This document shows, piece by piece, positions 1 to 10,935 of a DNA stretch of 64,000 nucleotides (the first letter of the stretch is position 1; the number at the start of each line of letters is the position of its first letter). A program made the position numbers and the translations under genes. The DNA is taken from the IMG/VR virus record IMGVR_UViG_3300029985_000042, positions 1-64,000 of that record; one strand, written 5' to 3'. The notes under the pieces were generated by a model that was given only the letters and a program-made list of their open reading frames with translations, was not told where the DNA came from and did no database searches. The stretch is from a virus.

Positions 1-1961
1 TGGAAAATACAACCAATAAGACATTTTCTCCGAACGACTCTAAAGATGTTAGATATTTAAACCGAGACTTTTCCCAACTTAGAGAGTCGTTAATATCATT
101 TACAAAGACATATTATCCAAATACATATAAGGATTTTTCTCCAAGTTCTCCCGGTATGATGTTTATAGAGCAAGCCGCCTACGTTGGTGACGTTCTTGGA
201 TTTTATACGGATTATATGTTTAAGGAGGGATTACTATCAACTGCCCAAGAACGTAAGAACATAATAAACTTGGCGGGGTATTTGGGCTATAAAGTTAAAA
301 CTTCCAGAACTTCAATTGGAGTTATTGATATCTACCAACTCTGTCCGGCGACAAATGATGCGTTTGGAAATTACTTTCCAGACCCAGTTTATATGTTGAA
401 TATCGGCGAGAATTCCCAATTCTCAAGCAATAACAATACATTCTACACATTAACTCAGGAAGTTGACTTTTCCATAAGTTCATCTATATCTCCCCTAACC
501 CAGTCGATATATTCTAGAAATCCAGACGGAACTCCTCAATTTTTTCTATTGCAAAAGCAGGGAAACATAAGTGGGGGTCAAATTTACACCGCACAAATAA
601 ATGTTCAGGGACAAGTTCCAAACTTTTCATTTGCATTAAATGAAACTAATGTGTTGGGAATTGTTGATATATATGATTCGGACAATAATCAATGGTATGA
701 AGCAGATTATATGGCACAGGAATTAATACCAACTCCAATAAATAATTCACAGACTAATGGGTATTCGGAGTATCGGGACAGTGTTCCTTATATATTGGAG
801 TATATATCAACATCTAGAAAATTTGTGACTTCAGTAGATGCCAATAATATTACTACGTTGACATTTGGACCCGGTTTAAGTGCGATTGGGGATGAATTAG
901 TTACGCTGGACTCAAATTTAATCGGGAATGGACTTAGGAATATATCATCCATAAATATTCCCATAGACCCATCCACATTTTTGATGAATGATAATTATGG
1001 AGTTTCCCCCGCCAATACTACATTAACCATTAGATATTTGGTGGGTGGTGGGATGATATCAAATTCTCAAGTTGGAGAAATAACAACCGTTGTAAGTGTA
1101 AACTACAATACAACTACGAGTGGACTTACTCCCGACCAAGTCAACTTAATGAATACCGTTAAAAATTCACTTAAAGTATTTAATTCTAGTCCATGTGTTG
1201 GCGGTATGGACGCCGAAACAAATTCGGAAATTCAAATGAATGCGGCGGCAAATTTCGGGTCACAAAATAGAGGGGTGACAGCAGCCGATTATTTGGCAAG
1301 AATTTATTCCCTGCCTCCAAAATTCGGGTCGGTGGCAAAGGCTATCATAGTATCAAACTCAAATTTAAATGGAAATTATACAATATCAACCGGAAATATT
1401 TCATCAAATAATACCGTAACAATATCAGAATCATTAAATCGGCAATTTACGACTACAAATATAAACCCATTTGCCATCAATGCATATATCTTATCGTATG
1501 ATGCAAATAAAAATTTAACCCCAACAAATCCAGCCATCATATATAATTTGATGACATATTTAAAACAATATAAAATATTGACGGATGAAGTTAATATTAT
1601 TGATGGGTATATAATAAATATTGGGGTTGACGTGTCCATTTCTATTTATAAAGGATATAACAAGCAAGACGTAATGTTGAACTGCCTAACTGCCGTTCAG
1701 TCATTTTTTAACATTGATAATTGGTCATTCTCACAACCCATAAATTTATCCGTATTACAACTTGCAATTTCCAGTGTAACTGGAGTTCAAGCAGTATCAT
1801 CCATAAACATTTATAACAAGACAGTATTAAATGGAACGTATTCATCGATTGAGTATGACATAGCGGCGGCTACCAAAAATAATATAATATATCCAAGTGT
1901 AGACCCAAGCTGTTGGGAAGTAAAATATCCAGATACTGACATACGGATTAACGTGAGCTAA
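1..1961 (+). CDS. 6: Baseplate wedge protein, T4 gp6-like (5' partial)
   Basis: The reading frame is open from base 3, so the gene enters from outside the window and the first internal ATG near 156 is not its start. The visible N-terminal part (RDF..LRESLISFTKTYYP, then SPGMMFIEQAAYVGDVLGFYTD and GYKVKTSR) matches the conserved start of T4 gp6-type baseplate wedge proteins, which share the baseplate-J fold. gp6 forms the inner ring of the baseplate wedge and contributes to sheath-triggered rearrangement. The C-terminal third (ILTDEVNIIDGYIINIGVDVSI) fits the same family. It is followed after 7 bases by the next tail gene, in an apparent late operon. Family assignment is from remembered motifs; length cannot be compared because the start is missing. 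Confidence 0.85.
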   Translation, partial: ENTTNKTFSPNDSKDVRYLNRDFSQLRESLISFTKTYYPNTYKDFSPSSPGMMFIEQAAYVGDVLGFYTDYMFKEGLLSTAQERKNIINLAGYLGYKVKTSRTSIGVIDIYQLCPATNDAFGNYFPDPVYMLNIGENSQFSSNNNTFYTLTQEVDFSISSSISPLTQSIYSRNPDGTPQFFLLQKQGNISGGQIYTAQINVQGQVPNFSFALNETNVLGIVDIYDSDNNQWYEADYMAQELIPTPINNSQTNGYSEYRDSVPYILEYISTSRKFVTSVDANNITTLTFGPGLSAIGDELVTLDSNLIGNGLRNISSINIPIDPSTFLMNDNYGVSPANTTLTIRYLVGGGMISNSQVGEITTVVSVNYNTTTSGLTPDQVNLMNTVKNSLKVFNSSPCVGGMDAETNSEIQMNAAANFGSQNRGVTAADYLARIYSLPPKFGSVAKAIIVSNSNLNGNYTISTGNISSNNTVTISESLNRQFTTTNINPFAINAYILSYDANKNLTPTNPAIIYNLMTYLKQYKILTDEVNIIDGYIINIGVDVSISIYKGYNKQDVMLNCLTAVQSFFNIDNWSFSQPINLSVLQLAISSVTGVQAVSSINIYNKTVLNGTYSSIEYDIAAATKNNIIYPSVDPSCWEVKYPDTDIRINVS

Positions 1962-1968
1962 TAATATT

Positions 1969-4083
1969 ATGCATAACTACTTTTTCCCATTACAAGACTC
2001 TTATATAACCAATACTGCCGGTTATGAGAACAGTAATTTCGGTCTCACTGAAATTTTAAAGGTCGGGGCGATTGGTGGTTATGTATCAACAATAAGCCAG
2101 ACCTCCAGTGAAAGCTATAATAACTCGGCGGCAAATATAACTTTGACGGGATTTATAGGGACTATAAGTGGCTCATTTAATGGGTATGTAGATTTCTTTT
2201 CGGGGTCGGTCAACGGTATAAATTCCACACTTGACGTTTCATATTTTAGTGGGTCTATTAACTCGTCGTCGAGCATATTCAGCGGCAGCATATTATCAAG
2301 TTCAATTGTGGGGACTATTAGCGGGTCGGTTTATACATATGATTGCAATTCATATTTTTCGGGGTCAGCCGTGAAATTTAGTGGGAGTGTAAATGGAATA
2401 ATAACAGGCGAAGGACTTGTAAATTATCCTTCAACCGTTATTACCAATAATTTAACCGCTTGTAGGACGGTTATAAAATTTGACTTGAACGATATATCTC
2501 AATCAGTAGCATCCAATTCCACACCATCATCGTCGTTTTATCTCAATTTAAAGGTATGTGACGAAGTAGAATTACCTATAAATTATACTATATATGCATT
2601 CGCCATAAGTCAAAGCTGGACGATGGGAACTGGATATTTGTCGGACGGCGGCTCTGCTGACGGAGTATCTTGGAAGACTAGGGATGGATTATTGAATTGG
2701 GTCAACACCACGGCATCAATACATTCCGCTATATTATTAACTGACTCTTCTTCTATTGATGGGGGTGGCACATGGTATTCGTCTAGCATATGCTCTCAAA
2801 GTTTTAATTATACTACGTCCGATATTAAAATGGACGTGACTCCAATTGTTAATTCTTGGTTGAATGGAAGTATTCCAAACCAAGGAATTATATTAATTTC
2901 ATCCGCCGAAATAGGAAGTGATGGATTTTCAATTTCATATTTTAGTGAGGACACAAACACGATATATTCTCCATTTTTGGATATGGGATGGAATTCGTTT
3001 GTATTCATAACTGGTAGCAACACGACATCCAGCGTTTCTATATCCAATATAACCCAATCAATTTCAGGAATAACAACCACTGGTTCATATTTTATAACTT
3101 CGCCTATCATAAGCGGGACATTTTCAGGAAGTGCTGGACTAAATACAACAATACAGACAGACCCGACGGTTTTATCTGCTAGTGGAATTGTATTTGGGAC
3201 TGGGATAGATGGCAATATAATAAGTTTACCGGTTCTAGGCGAAGTGACCGGAATTGTTTCGTCGGCCTCGTTTGGAATTACGGGGAGTTGTGGAAATACA
3301 TTTAATGCACAGTTAATTACCGCATCTTTTATAGATGGAATATGGGCTGGATTAACATTTACGGCATACTATGTAAATTCTAACGTAGAAAATGCAATTT
3401 TAAGCGGGAGTTTGCCAGACAGTTGGATATCAAATTGCAATTTTTCAGTATCGAATTTATCATATAACATGACAACTGATTCATATTATACCGCTAATAT
3501 AAGCAGCCCATATATAAATGGAAATTTAATAGGAAAAATGACATTTTATACCACTGGAAGCGCATCTTATGATGGATTTTTCACTGATGGATTGTTTAAT
3601 GGTTATGAAGTAGTTATTCCATTTAATGGAAATGTATATACGTCTAGTTTAATATATACTAGCAGCGTAAATTATACTAGTAGTGCATTACCTGCATTGG
3701 ACACGACGCATCCATTCAACATAAATGTTCAAGATTTAAATTATAGTTATCAAATCGGGAACGTTATAAGCATTTATATATTTTCAACCGAAAAATATCC
3801 AACTAAGAATTTCAATCTAAGTTATCAATTTAATCAATTCTCCAACACATCTTACCTACCTACAAGTTCATATTACGGAATTAGGGATACTATAACAAAT
3901 GAAATGGTCATTGATTTTGACAACTACACACAAATAAATTGTAATTATCCAATGGGCAACTATTTTGAGTTGAATACTAACTGTCTATCTCCGGAGAGAG
4001 AATATCAAATATTGATTAAAATAATCAGTGGAAGTGATATATATACAATAGACACTGGTAAAAAATTTAAAATAGTGAGATAA
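1969..4083 (+). CDS. Ser/Gly/Thr-rich virion protein with DNRLRE-like module
   Basis: A 704-residue late protein. Residues 1-35 (FPLQDSYIT..NFGLTEILKVG) and about 165-325 (RTVIKFDLNDIS, NYTIYAFAISQSW, DIKMDVTPIVNSWLNG..NQGIILIS) have the layout of a DNRLRE-type jelly-roll domain, known from secreted adhesion and carbohydrate-related proteins. Between these two parts lies an insertion of short SGS/SGSV repeats (about residues 55-150), and SGS-rich low-complexity segments recur further on. The composition (Ser, Thr, Asn, Gly, beta-rich) is typical of tail fibres and baseplate appendages. It lies directly after gp6 and before two more baseplate-like genes. Role as a fibre or wedge-associated adhesin is inferred; a DNRLRE domain split by a repeat insertion is unusual. 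Confidence 0.6.
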   Translation: MHNYFFPLQDSYITNTAGYENSNFGLTEILKVGAIGGYVSTISQTSSESYNNSAANITLTGFIGTISGSFNGYVDFFSGSVNGINSTLDVSYFSGSINSSSSIFSGSILSSSIVGTISGSVYTYDCNSYFSGSAVKFSGSVNGIITGEGLVNYPSTVITNNLTACRTVIKFDLNDISQSVASNSTPSSSFYLNLKVCDEVELPINYTIYAFAISQSWTMGTGYLSDGGSADGVSWKTRDGLLNWVNTTASIHSAILLTDSSSIDGGGTWYSSSICSQSFNYTTSDIKMDVTPIVNSWLNGSIPNQGIILISSAEIGSDGFSISYFSEDTNTIYSPFLDMGWNSFVFITGSNTTSSVSISNITQSISGITTTGSYFITSPIISGTFSGSAGLNTTIQTDPTVLSASGIVFGTGIDGNIISLPVLGEVTGIVSSASFGITGSCGNTFNAQLITASFIDGIWAGLTFTAYYVNSNVENAILSGSLPDSWISNCNFSVSNLSYNMTTDSYYTANISSPYINGNLIGKMTFYTTGSASYDGFFTDGLFNGYEVVIPFNGNVYTSSLIYTSSVNYTSSALPALDTTHPFNINVQDLNYSYQIGNVISIYIFSTEKYPTKNFNLSYQFNQFSNTSYLPTSSYYGIRDTITNEMVIDFDNYTQINCNYPMGNYFELNTNCLSPEREYQILIKIISGSDIYTIDTGKKFKIVR

Positions 4084-4084
4084 T

Positions 4085-4531
4085 ATGGATTTTTCTAAGG
4101 AAATTGCAAACTTCCAGAAAACTGGAGCGTATACATATCAAATTGATGGGGGTGGAAATTTATTGACGAATTCTAAATCACCCGAATTTAATCAACATTA
4201 TATATCAATCCCACTATATAATAACACATATAACCAGTCTAAACTTGATAGTTTTTATCCATCTACATTTACCGAATTTATTTCAACGCCAATAGAAGTG
4301 ACCACGGCCTCAGCAAGTCTAGACTTGCAATCACAACTCGCTCAGGCTATATCGGAGAATGTCTCTCTAAATCAACAACTGTCAGACATTGCAAATTTAC
4401 AACAGTCAAACTCATCGGTTTCGGACGAGTTGGCTGCAAGACAGACTATAGTTAGTCTTAGAATTCTGCTTAACCAAGGAAAACAACCGTCCGATTTTAG
4501 CACCACATTCCCGTATATACCACTAAAATAA
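4085..4531 (+). CDS. Small baseplate-region protein, unknown function
   Basis: A 148-residue protein starting 2 bases after the preceding stop and ending 2 bases before the next start, so it is translationally packed in the baseplate operon. The middle (about residues 78-120) is Gln/Leu/Ser-rich and heptad-like (LQSQLAQAISENVSLNQQLSDIANLQ), suggesting a short coiled coil. No enzyme motif or signal peptide is visible. I do not recognise the family; position suggests a small wedge or connector component. Confidence 0.6.
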   Translation: MDFSKEIANFQKTGAYTYQIDGGGNLLTNSKSPEFNQHYISIPLYNNTYNQSKLDSFYPSTFTEFISTPIEVTTASASLDLQSQLAQAISENVSLNQQLSDIANLQQSNSSVSDELAARQTIVSLRILLNQGKQPSDFSTTFPYIPLK

Positions 4532-4532
4532 T

Positions 4533-7500
4533 ATGTTATTCACATCATATCAAGCAATATCAAATATAGATTTACCGGTGAATAGCGGGTCATATTTATC
4601 GTCAGCGGATAATGCTTTGTTGGGATATAGTTCCTACGGCTCTAACATATGGTATGGAAAATCAAAATCTGATATAATAGAACTTAGTATATGGGATTTG
4701 AATTCGGAACTTATAGGTTGGGGGACTATTACGGGGTCAAATGATACCACCACCACAAATTCATATTTAAACGCTTTAAACTATCCATCCAAATTTTCAA
4801 GTTCTATCATAAACCCCGAATTTATATTATATAATAACTCCAATATATTGATAAATCCGGATGATGACTTAGCATCTATAGGATATTATAACACTGGAAG
4901 TTATTATTTAATCTACAATATGATTAGAAATATGGCCGGAAGTCAATCTCTTCCATTGGTCATAAAAGAAATATCTCCCAGTCGGACGGAAGTGAAATTA
5001 TTGCCGCAAGGCGTCGTGACTCAGGATTTTATAAATTTTTATTCCAATCAAGTTTTTATATCTGATATTTACCAAGAATATATCAATAACCTTATAACTT
5101 TTCCAGTAAGCATAATTTACAATTCAATTAAGTTGGAATATTCCAGCGCAATTTCGATTCTACAGAGCGTCTCATTTTTAAATACCGATGCTGCCATTAT
5201 TAATTTCATAACTAACATCTATGAAGACTCGTATTCAACATCTATAAATTACGAACCAGCCACCAGAGTCCAAGGAATAAAATCATATTTCTTCAATTAC
5301 CTGATGGAAAATAAAACCACATCAATAAACTTTAAAAATTTAGATGTTATATTTGATGGGTTTGTTACTTCGGTGGTGGATGAGAGATTTCAAAAGATAA
5401 GTAGAAATACAAATAGTGAATATTATAAATTGGCAAGACAATTTGTATATGACTTGATTAAAATTTATTACTATCAGCCTATATCAGACAAATTGACCGC
5501 CGAATATAATAATACATATAATTCTCCACTTAAGAATGGACTGAACCTCGGCCTGAATCAATTATATCCAATCTTGAATCAGGGTGCGTTTTATGAGGAT
5601 GATGGAAGTGTCAGTTTGATTATAAAACTGAAGGATGCTCTTCCGCAGGACTTGTCGGTTGGGTTGGTTTGTTGGATATCAAATTTAGCATTAAGTCCGG
5701 TCATATTATCGGTCTCTATTAATGATAATATAATTCAAGATACATACAATATAGGACCTCCCAATTTTACAATAAAAGATGAAAATATACTCTCATCTAC
5801 TGGAAATAAAAAATATTGCCGCAATGATATAATACCATCAACCCAAGATACTCGTAATATAAGCATAAGCAAAAAAATAAAAGAATTAAATATAGACTAT
5901 ACTAACTTTAAAGACTTCATACTATTTTCTTCTGCCGAAATAAGATTAAAAATATTTAAGAATAAGAATTTGCAGCTAGACTCTTTAAATTCTCAAATTT
6001 CTACTTTAAATGTAACAAATCAAAACTATATAACATCAAAAAATTCTACTTACCCATTTTACAATTCTGAATTATCAAATATCAATGCTCAAATTGATGT
6101 AATCATTAATTCATTTGATGGATATGAATCATATCTGTTTAATTCAAATATTTATGAAGTGGTTAGTGGAAGTTTTGTTAATACATCTCAAATTCAAATA
6201 TTAGAAGATTCTGCGGCTATATACGATAATACAAACACCGACAGTCTTATTAAAAATACTCCGAAATATATCTTGGAAGACCCTAACAATGACGATTATA
6301 TAATATTTCTATCCATGGTCGGACATTTTTTTGATAATATCTTTATTTATATTTCAAATTTGCCAAGTGCAAAACTAGGTGGTTTGAACATAGATGAGAT
6401 GCTATCGAATAAAATGGTCAGTTCTATATTGGAAGAAATGGGGTGGAGTATGGATGACATGTTATCTGATGATAATATATCAAATTATAATTTACCCAGC
6501 CCATATTCGGCGATAAGTCCAGATGAAAGAATACGAATAATTGAAAATAGAATATTAAAGAACTTACCTTTGATTTACAAGTCGAAGGGAACACTGGCAT
6601 CTGTCGATTTATTATTGTCGTGTTACGGAATTCCTTCGTCACTTTTAAATATTAGAGAGTATGGTGGATATACACACTCCTCCACCGGAAGCTACGATTT
6701 CTATGAGCGAGCGTATTTGTATACATGGAATTCAAAATTTCCAAATGATATGTTTACGCTGGACGGGATAAACAATGCCAAGTCATATATGTTCAAAGTG
6801 AGTTTCAATGACCCGTCATACTATGCCAAAGCCGATGATAATATATTGATTGGAGCAGTTAATCAAACATCTACTGGTATATATCCAATGTCTTCAAGTT
6901 TATCGGGTAGTGGAGAGTGGGCGATTGGATTTACTCGGACTAACACTAATAATTCAGGAACTATATATTTTAGAATTGGATATGATGGAAATGAAGTGTT
7001 TAAATTGGAAAGTTCGGAATTCTCGTTATTTGATGGGAATGTATATAGCATATTACTTAGAAAAAATGATATAGACCCAGAATTTGATGTTTTAGATTTC
7101 AGTGGAAGTTATAACCAATTACCGAGACAATATGACCTGGTAATTCAGAGGAATAATTCGGGTGATACATTATTAGAAACAAGCCAGAGTTATATAAATT
7201 ATGACGAATATACAAATTCGGTATTTGATGGAATTCCAAATGATACCAGAATAGTAATTGGTGGCTGGTTCCTTCCATGGAATTCACGTCCGCTCGTAGG
7301 TTCATTTGACAAACTAGAAATCTTCAACAATGTAATTTCAAATGAAACATTTCAAGATTATGTTAACAATATAAATTCATATTCTAGCGGCATGACGGCG
7401 AGTTATAATGCCCTTTTATTTAGAATGGGTGTAGATTATCCATTTGATATAACAACGACTTCGGCGTGGCCAAATTCAAACACCGTCTATTCTACATATT

Positions 7501-9086
7501 TGAGCAGTTCCAACGCTTGGACTGGGGCGGTTTCGGAGTCATATAATACATCATCATGTCAAACATCCAGTATATCTATTTATCCATATCAATTTACAGA
7601 AATTGAATATTTAAACACTATAAATACATCATATTATGGTCCAAACAAATTCCAAAACAATAAAATTAATAATATTGAACAAGAAGTCTCATGCCGCCTC
7701 GACAATCTAAAAACATCAACCACAAATATCGAAACTTTAAGTCCGTCCTCAAACTTACTGGGTATATTTGTAGACCCACAAGACTTTAAAAATAAAGACA
7801 TCATACGACAATTTGGAAGTTATGATTTAATGACTACTTTGGGAGACCCTTCACTTGCGTATTGTAATCAATATCAAACTCTCAAACCGCTAAGAGCATT
7901 ATACGTAAACAGTAAAAAAACACAACTACAGAATACATTATTTTCCGAATTGATGACCGTCTATAGATTATATTTCAATAAGTCAATATTCGAAACTATT
8001 AAAAAATTACTACCAGCAAGGGCAAATGTATTTTCGGGAATTTTAATTGAACCGACGATATTAGAACGCTCCAAATATCAATTTAAACCTATAACGTCAT
8101 CTTTAAACGTTGGAGATGTATTATTTGAAGAGGTTGGGTTGACTGATGGACTGTTTGGGATTTCATCGAGCGTGGAATATATGGAACAAGACGGATATAA
8201 TTTGAATAATTTTAAGACTGAGTTGATGTCCAACGAGAAAATCACAACGTCATATCCGATTGACGGCTATGTTCCATATTCTGTGGACGACATTCAGTTG
8301 GAAGCATATATTAATCCAAAAAGTCATAAAATTTCAAATGGATATTGTCCACACTCTTCATCCGTCTATGCTTTAAAGAGGTGGAAAAAATATAAATATT
8401 CATCCACAATAGATACGCACTTAGACTATTCCGCATCTACATATTTATATGATTATGTAACACTGCCAAAAAATGAATTTTATAATTTGATATACTCGGC
8501 ATCCAGCACAAACAACGTTCCAGTTTTAAATTCTGGTGCGGGACCTTGGACACACTACCCAAATACATTTAAAAGCTCGTCCAATTCAATTACTAATAAC
8601 ACGGTTCCAGTTCCGGCACACGTTGGAAATTTAATATTATACACCGCATCTGTCCAAGAAACCAATGGCGAATATTTTGAGATTGTTGGTGGTTATCCGA
8701 GAAACCACTATTCACATAAAAGAAACATATTTTCAAATTATATATCCTCAAATGCAAACTTGTCAACCACATATAAAAAATCTGAAATTGATTTTTTCCC
8801 AGCGGTATATTATAATCGCACCATAGCGCCGGGTCAATATTATGTATATAAGGGAACGTCATATCCAATAACAGATTCCAATATAATATTTGTAAAAAAT
8901 AAATATTATATCAAGATTGGAAAGAAAAATTTTCATTTGAAAACTGTGAATTTTATATCGTCAAGTTTTAATCCAAGCAGTAGTTTTTATACGGTCATTT
9001 CATCGTCCGTAGATATAAATACGTTATTATATTCCGAAAATCCAGTGTATGTATTGGTTCAGGATGCTATTGGAGTTTTAGGTTGA
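4533..9086 (+). CDS. Giant baseplate-like structural protein with LamG/ConA-like domain
   Basis: A 1517-residue virion protein, the largest in the window. Around residues 665-710 the segment ERIRIIENRILKNLPLIYKSKG followed by ASVDLLLSCYGIP resembles the conserved core of phage tail protein I-like and baseplate wedge proteins. Residues about 722-952 form a beta-rich block (SYMFKVSFND, IYFRIGYDGN, VYSILLRKND, TRIVIGGWFLPWNSRPLVGSFDKLEIFNNVIS) that reads as a concanavalin A/LamG-like carbohydrate-binding fold. The protein sits where T4 has the large wedge gene 7, so a gp7-like role is possible, but it is longer than T4 gp7 and I see no firm gp7 signature. No signal peptide or membrane segment is apparent. 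The 113 bases after it hold no convincing gene. Confidence 0.65.
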   Translation: MLFTSYQAISNIDLPVNSGSYLSSADNALLGYSSYGSNIWYGKSKSDIIELSIWDLNSELIGWGTITGSNDTTTTNSYLNALNYPSKFSSSIINPEFILYNNSNILINPDDDLASIGYYNTGSYYLIYNMIRNMAGSQSLPLVIKEISPSRTEVKLLPQGVVTQDFINFYSNQVFISDIYQEYINNLITFPVSIIYNSIKLEYSSAISILQSVSFLNTDAAIINFITNIYEDSYSTSINYEPATRVQGIKSYFFNYLMENKTTSINFKNLDVIFDGFVTSVVDERFQKISRNTNSEYYKLARQFVYDLIKIYYYQPISDKLTAEYNNTYNSPLKNGLNLGLNQLYPILNQGAFYEDDGSVSLIIKLKDALPQDLSVGLVCWISNLALSPVILSVSINDNIIQDTYNIGPPNFTIKDENILSSTGNKKYCRNDIIPSTQDTRNISISKKIKELNIDYTNFKDFILFSSAEIRLKIFKNKNLQLDSLNSQISTLNVTNQNYITSKNSTYPFYNSELSNINAQIDVIINSFDGYESYLFNSNIYEVVSGSFVNTSQIQILEDSAAIYDNTNTDSLIKNTPKYILEDPNNDDYIIFLSMVGHFFDNIFIYISNLPSAKLGGLNIDEMLSNKMVSSILEEMGWSMDDMLSDDNISNYNLPSPYSAISPDERIRIIENRILKNLPLIYKSKGTLASVDLLLSCYGIPSSLLNIREYGGYTHSSTGSYDFYERAYLYTWNSKFPNDMFTLDGINNAKSYMFKVSFNDPSYYAKADDNILIGAVNQTSTGIYPMSSSLSGSGEWAIGFTRTNTNNSGTIYFRIGYDGNEVFKLESSEFSLFDGNVYSILLRKNDIDPEFDVLDFSGSYNQLPRQYDLVIQRNNSGDTLLETSQSYINYDEYTNSVFDGIPNDTRIVIGGWFLPWNSRPLVGSFDKLEIFNNVISNETFQDYVNNINSYSSGMTASYNALLFRMGVDYPFDITTTSAWPNSNTVYSTYLSSSNAWTGAVSESYNTSSCQTSSISIYPYQFTEIEYLNTINTSYYGPNKFQNNKINNIEQEVSCRLDNLKTSTTNIETLSPSSNLLGIFVDPQDFKNKDIIRQFGSYDLMTTLGDPSLAYCNQYQTLKPLRALYVNSKKTQLQNTLFSELMTVYRLYFNKSIFETIKKLLPARANVFSGILIEPTILERSKYQFKPITSSLNVGDVLFEEVGLTDGLFGISSSVEYMEQDGYNLNNFKTELMSNEKITTSYPIDGYVPYSVDDIQLEAYINPKSHKISNGYCPHSSSVYALKRWKKYKYSSTIDTHLDYSASTYLYDYVTLPKNEFYNLIYSASSTNNVPVLNSGAGPWTHYPNTFKSSSNSITNNTVPVPAHVGNLILYTASVQETNGEYFEIVGGYPRNHYSHKRNIFSNYISSNANLSTTYKKSEIDFFPAVYYNRTIAPGQYYVYKGTSYPITDSNIIFVKNKYYIKIGKKNFHLKTVNFISSSFNPSSSFYTVISSSVDINTLLYSENPVYVLVQDAIGVLG

Positions 9087-9199
9087 GGAGTATGTTCCGA
9101 ATAAAATACCAAAAAATGAGTGTGAAACCGCAAAACCAATATACTTATATAATATAATGAACATTAGAAATCTTACATCTAAATTAGGAGACGAATAAT

Positions 9200-9841
9200 A
9201 TGTATTTAGACAATACCACCATTACAGTCGATGCAATTTTAACACAGCGTGGCCGAGAATTGCTTGCCCAGAATGGAAATTTAAACATTACCTCATTTGC
9301 ACTGGCGGATGATGAAATAGACTATACGTTATACGACCCAACAAATCCTGGTGGCAGTGCATTTTATGATATAGCTCTTAGAAATACGCCGGTATTTGAG
9401 CCTTTATCCGACGAAACTCAGATGTTGAAATATAAATTAGTAACTCTGAACCAGGGGGTTACTTCAATACCGATTATAACAATCGCACAATCTAATATAA
9501 TAGTTCCGAGCACATACACCGGTAACATAATAATAAGTCCGTCAACTTCTCCTCAGTATAATGTAACGGCAGGATATACTGCAATTTTAGGAAATAAGAA
9601 TGTAGGAACTTTAATTGTTCAACAGGCGAATGCTCTAAACACCCCATCGAATATCGTTCCATCATTTATTGGAAATATAAATACGGTAAGTTCCCAAGTT
9701 GTTATTGGAAATGTGTTTGCATTTATACCAAACAGCAACTTAAATGTTACTACCACCACAAATCTTACAGTAGTCGGTAACGAATCAGGCGGGTCAACTT
9801 CAATTGAAGTTACAGTCACAGTTCCGCCAATTTCATCTTAA
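9200..9841 (+). CDS. Virion structural protein, conserved tail/baseplate type
   Basis: A 213-residue protein. The N-terminus (MYLDNTTITVDAILTQRGRELLAQ, then ITSFALADDEIDYTLYDP) is the conserved start of a small structural family that I recall from many large myoviruses. The remainder is beta-rich and Thr/Val/Asn-rich with no catalytic motif. It starts without a Shine-Dalgarno sequence (an AATAAT run precedes the ATG) and is 5 bases from the next structural gene. Exact virion location is unknown. Confidence 0.6.
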   Translation: MYLDNTTITVDAILTQRGRELLAQNGNLNITSFALADDEIDYTLYDPTNPGGSAFYDIALRNTPVFEPLSDETQMLKYKLVTLNQGVTSIPIITIAQSNIIVPSTYTGNIIISPSTSPQYNVTAGYTAILGNKNVGTLIVQQANALNTPSNIVPSFIGNINTVSSQVVIGNVFAFIPNSNLNVTTTTNLTVVGNESGGSTSIEVTVTVPPISS

Positions 9842-9846
9842 TAATT

Positions 9847-10935
9847 ATGATATTTAATACATTTGACGCAAATAATGACATAGTTACCGGACGTTCCCTC
9901 CGAGTATCAAGTGGGGTATGGCCAAATAGTGCCATGTCAATCACACAAAGTTCAATGGTATCCGATTTCTGGTCATTAACTGGTTCGGTAGGAACCCCAT
10001 CATACGGGACTAGCGTATATGATATACGCCGAACAATGTATTATTTGAATGTATTTCCAACTAGCAACGAATTTAATAATAATGACCCTTATGTTTCAAT
10101 TGCATATGGAAACATAAACGGAAATTTGGGAAGTGGTTCGTTTAACAGCGATGTTTCATCCAGTCAGGCATTCCCGGCCAAGGCAATATATACCCAATAT
10201 TCCAATTTACTATTGGGAGATACAAATACCAATACATTTTTCGTAAACAGTGGAAGCGTATCAATTGCCGCCAATGATATCTGGGCAATTTCATTTTCGT
10301 CATTTAAAATGAAAGACAATGTAGATGCGGGAGCCATCCAGTTTAGTTTGAGTGGGTCAAATGGAAACTTTACATTTATTGATGACTCACCGTATAATTC
10401 CACGGTTCAGACATCATACCAAATAATTTTGGGTAGCTTGACCTCACCTCCCAATTCTCCAACATATGGTGGGTATGGAGTATTTTTTCCTGCGTCTGGA
10501 ATCGTGATATTAAACGCCAGCGCAATCGCCGGTTTAGTCGGACTTAATACTGGGACATACCAATATTCGCCTGCACTATCATCCGTCGACTTTACTATAA
10601 ATCAATATGTATTATTCAACGCTATAACAGCATCTCCTAGCGGAATGAATGTTCAAATTAGTGAATTTGTGCCGTCAATTCAATATTACATACGAGTAAA
10701 AAACAAAGAGTTTAATTACAGTAACAATCCGACGTATGTATATGATGGAACCGATGGAATTCACCCGCCTGGGTATATTTACAATGCTAATTTCATAACT
10801 AACCCACAGACATATATTACTACTATTGGACTATATAATGACAGCAACGAATTAATTGCAGTTGCAAAACTAAGTCGTCCAATTGTGAAATCATTTAACT
10901 CTGAAGTTCTGTTAAAAGTCAGAATCGACACGTGA
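9847..10935 (+). CDS. Virion structural protein with AVAKL-type C-terminus
   Basis: A 362-residue beta-rich protein of tail-fibre-like composition. Its last ~40 residues (TIGLYNDSNELIAVAKLSRPI then VLLKVRID) match the C-terminus of the 781-residue protein ending at 15028 (VGLYDKNLELVAVAKLGTPI), a tail I associate with appendage proteins of T4-like jumbo phages. The stop is followed at once by a second, diverged copy of the last ten codons (see the 10936-11001 entry), so the 3' end appears to have been replaced when the downstream endonuclease gene was inserted. Function beyond virion structure is not evident. Confidence 0.6.
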   Translation: MIFNTFDANNDIVTGRSLRVSSGVWPNSAMSITQSSMVSDFWSLTGSVGTPSYGTSVYDIRRTMYYLNVFPTSNEFNNNDPYVSIAYGNINGNLGSGSFNSDVSSSQAFPAKAIYTQYSNLLLGDTNTNTFFVNSGSVSIAANDIWAISFSSFKMKDNVDAGAIQFSLSGSNGNFTFIDDSPYNSTVQTSYQIILGSLTSPPNSPTYGGYGVFFPASGIVILNASAIAGLVGLNTGTYQYSPALSSVDFTINQYVLFNAITASPSGMNVQISEFVPSIQYYIRVKNKEFNYSNNPTYVYDGTDGIHPPGYIYNANFITNPQTYITTIGLYNDSNELIAVAKLSRPIVKSFNSEVLLKVRIDT

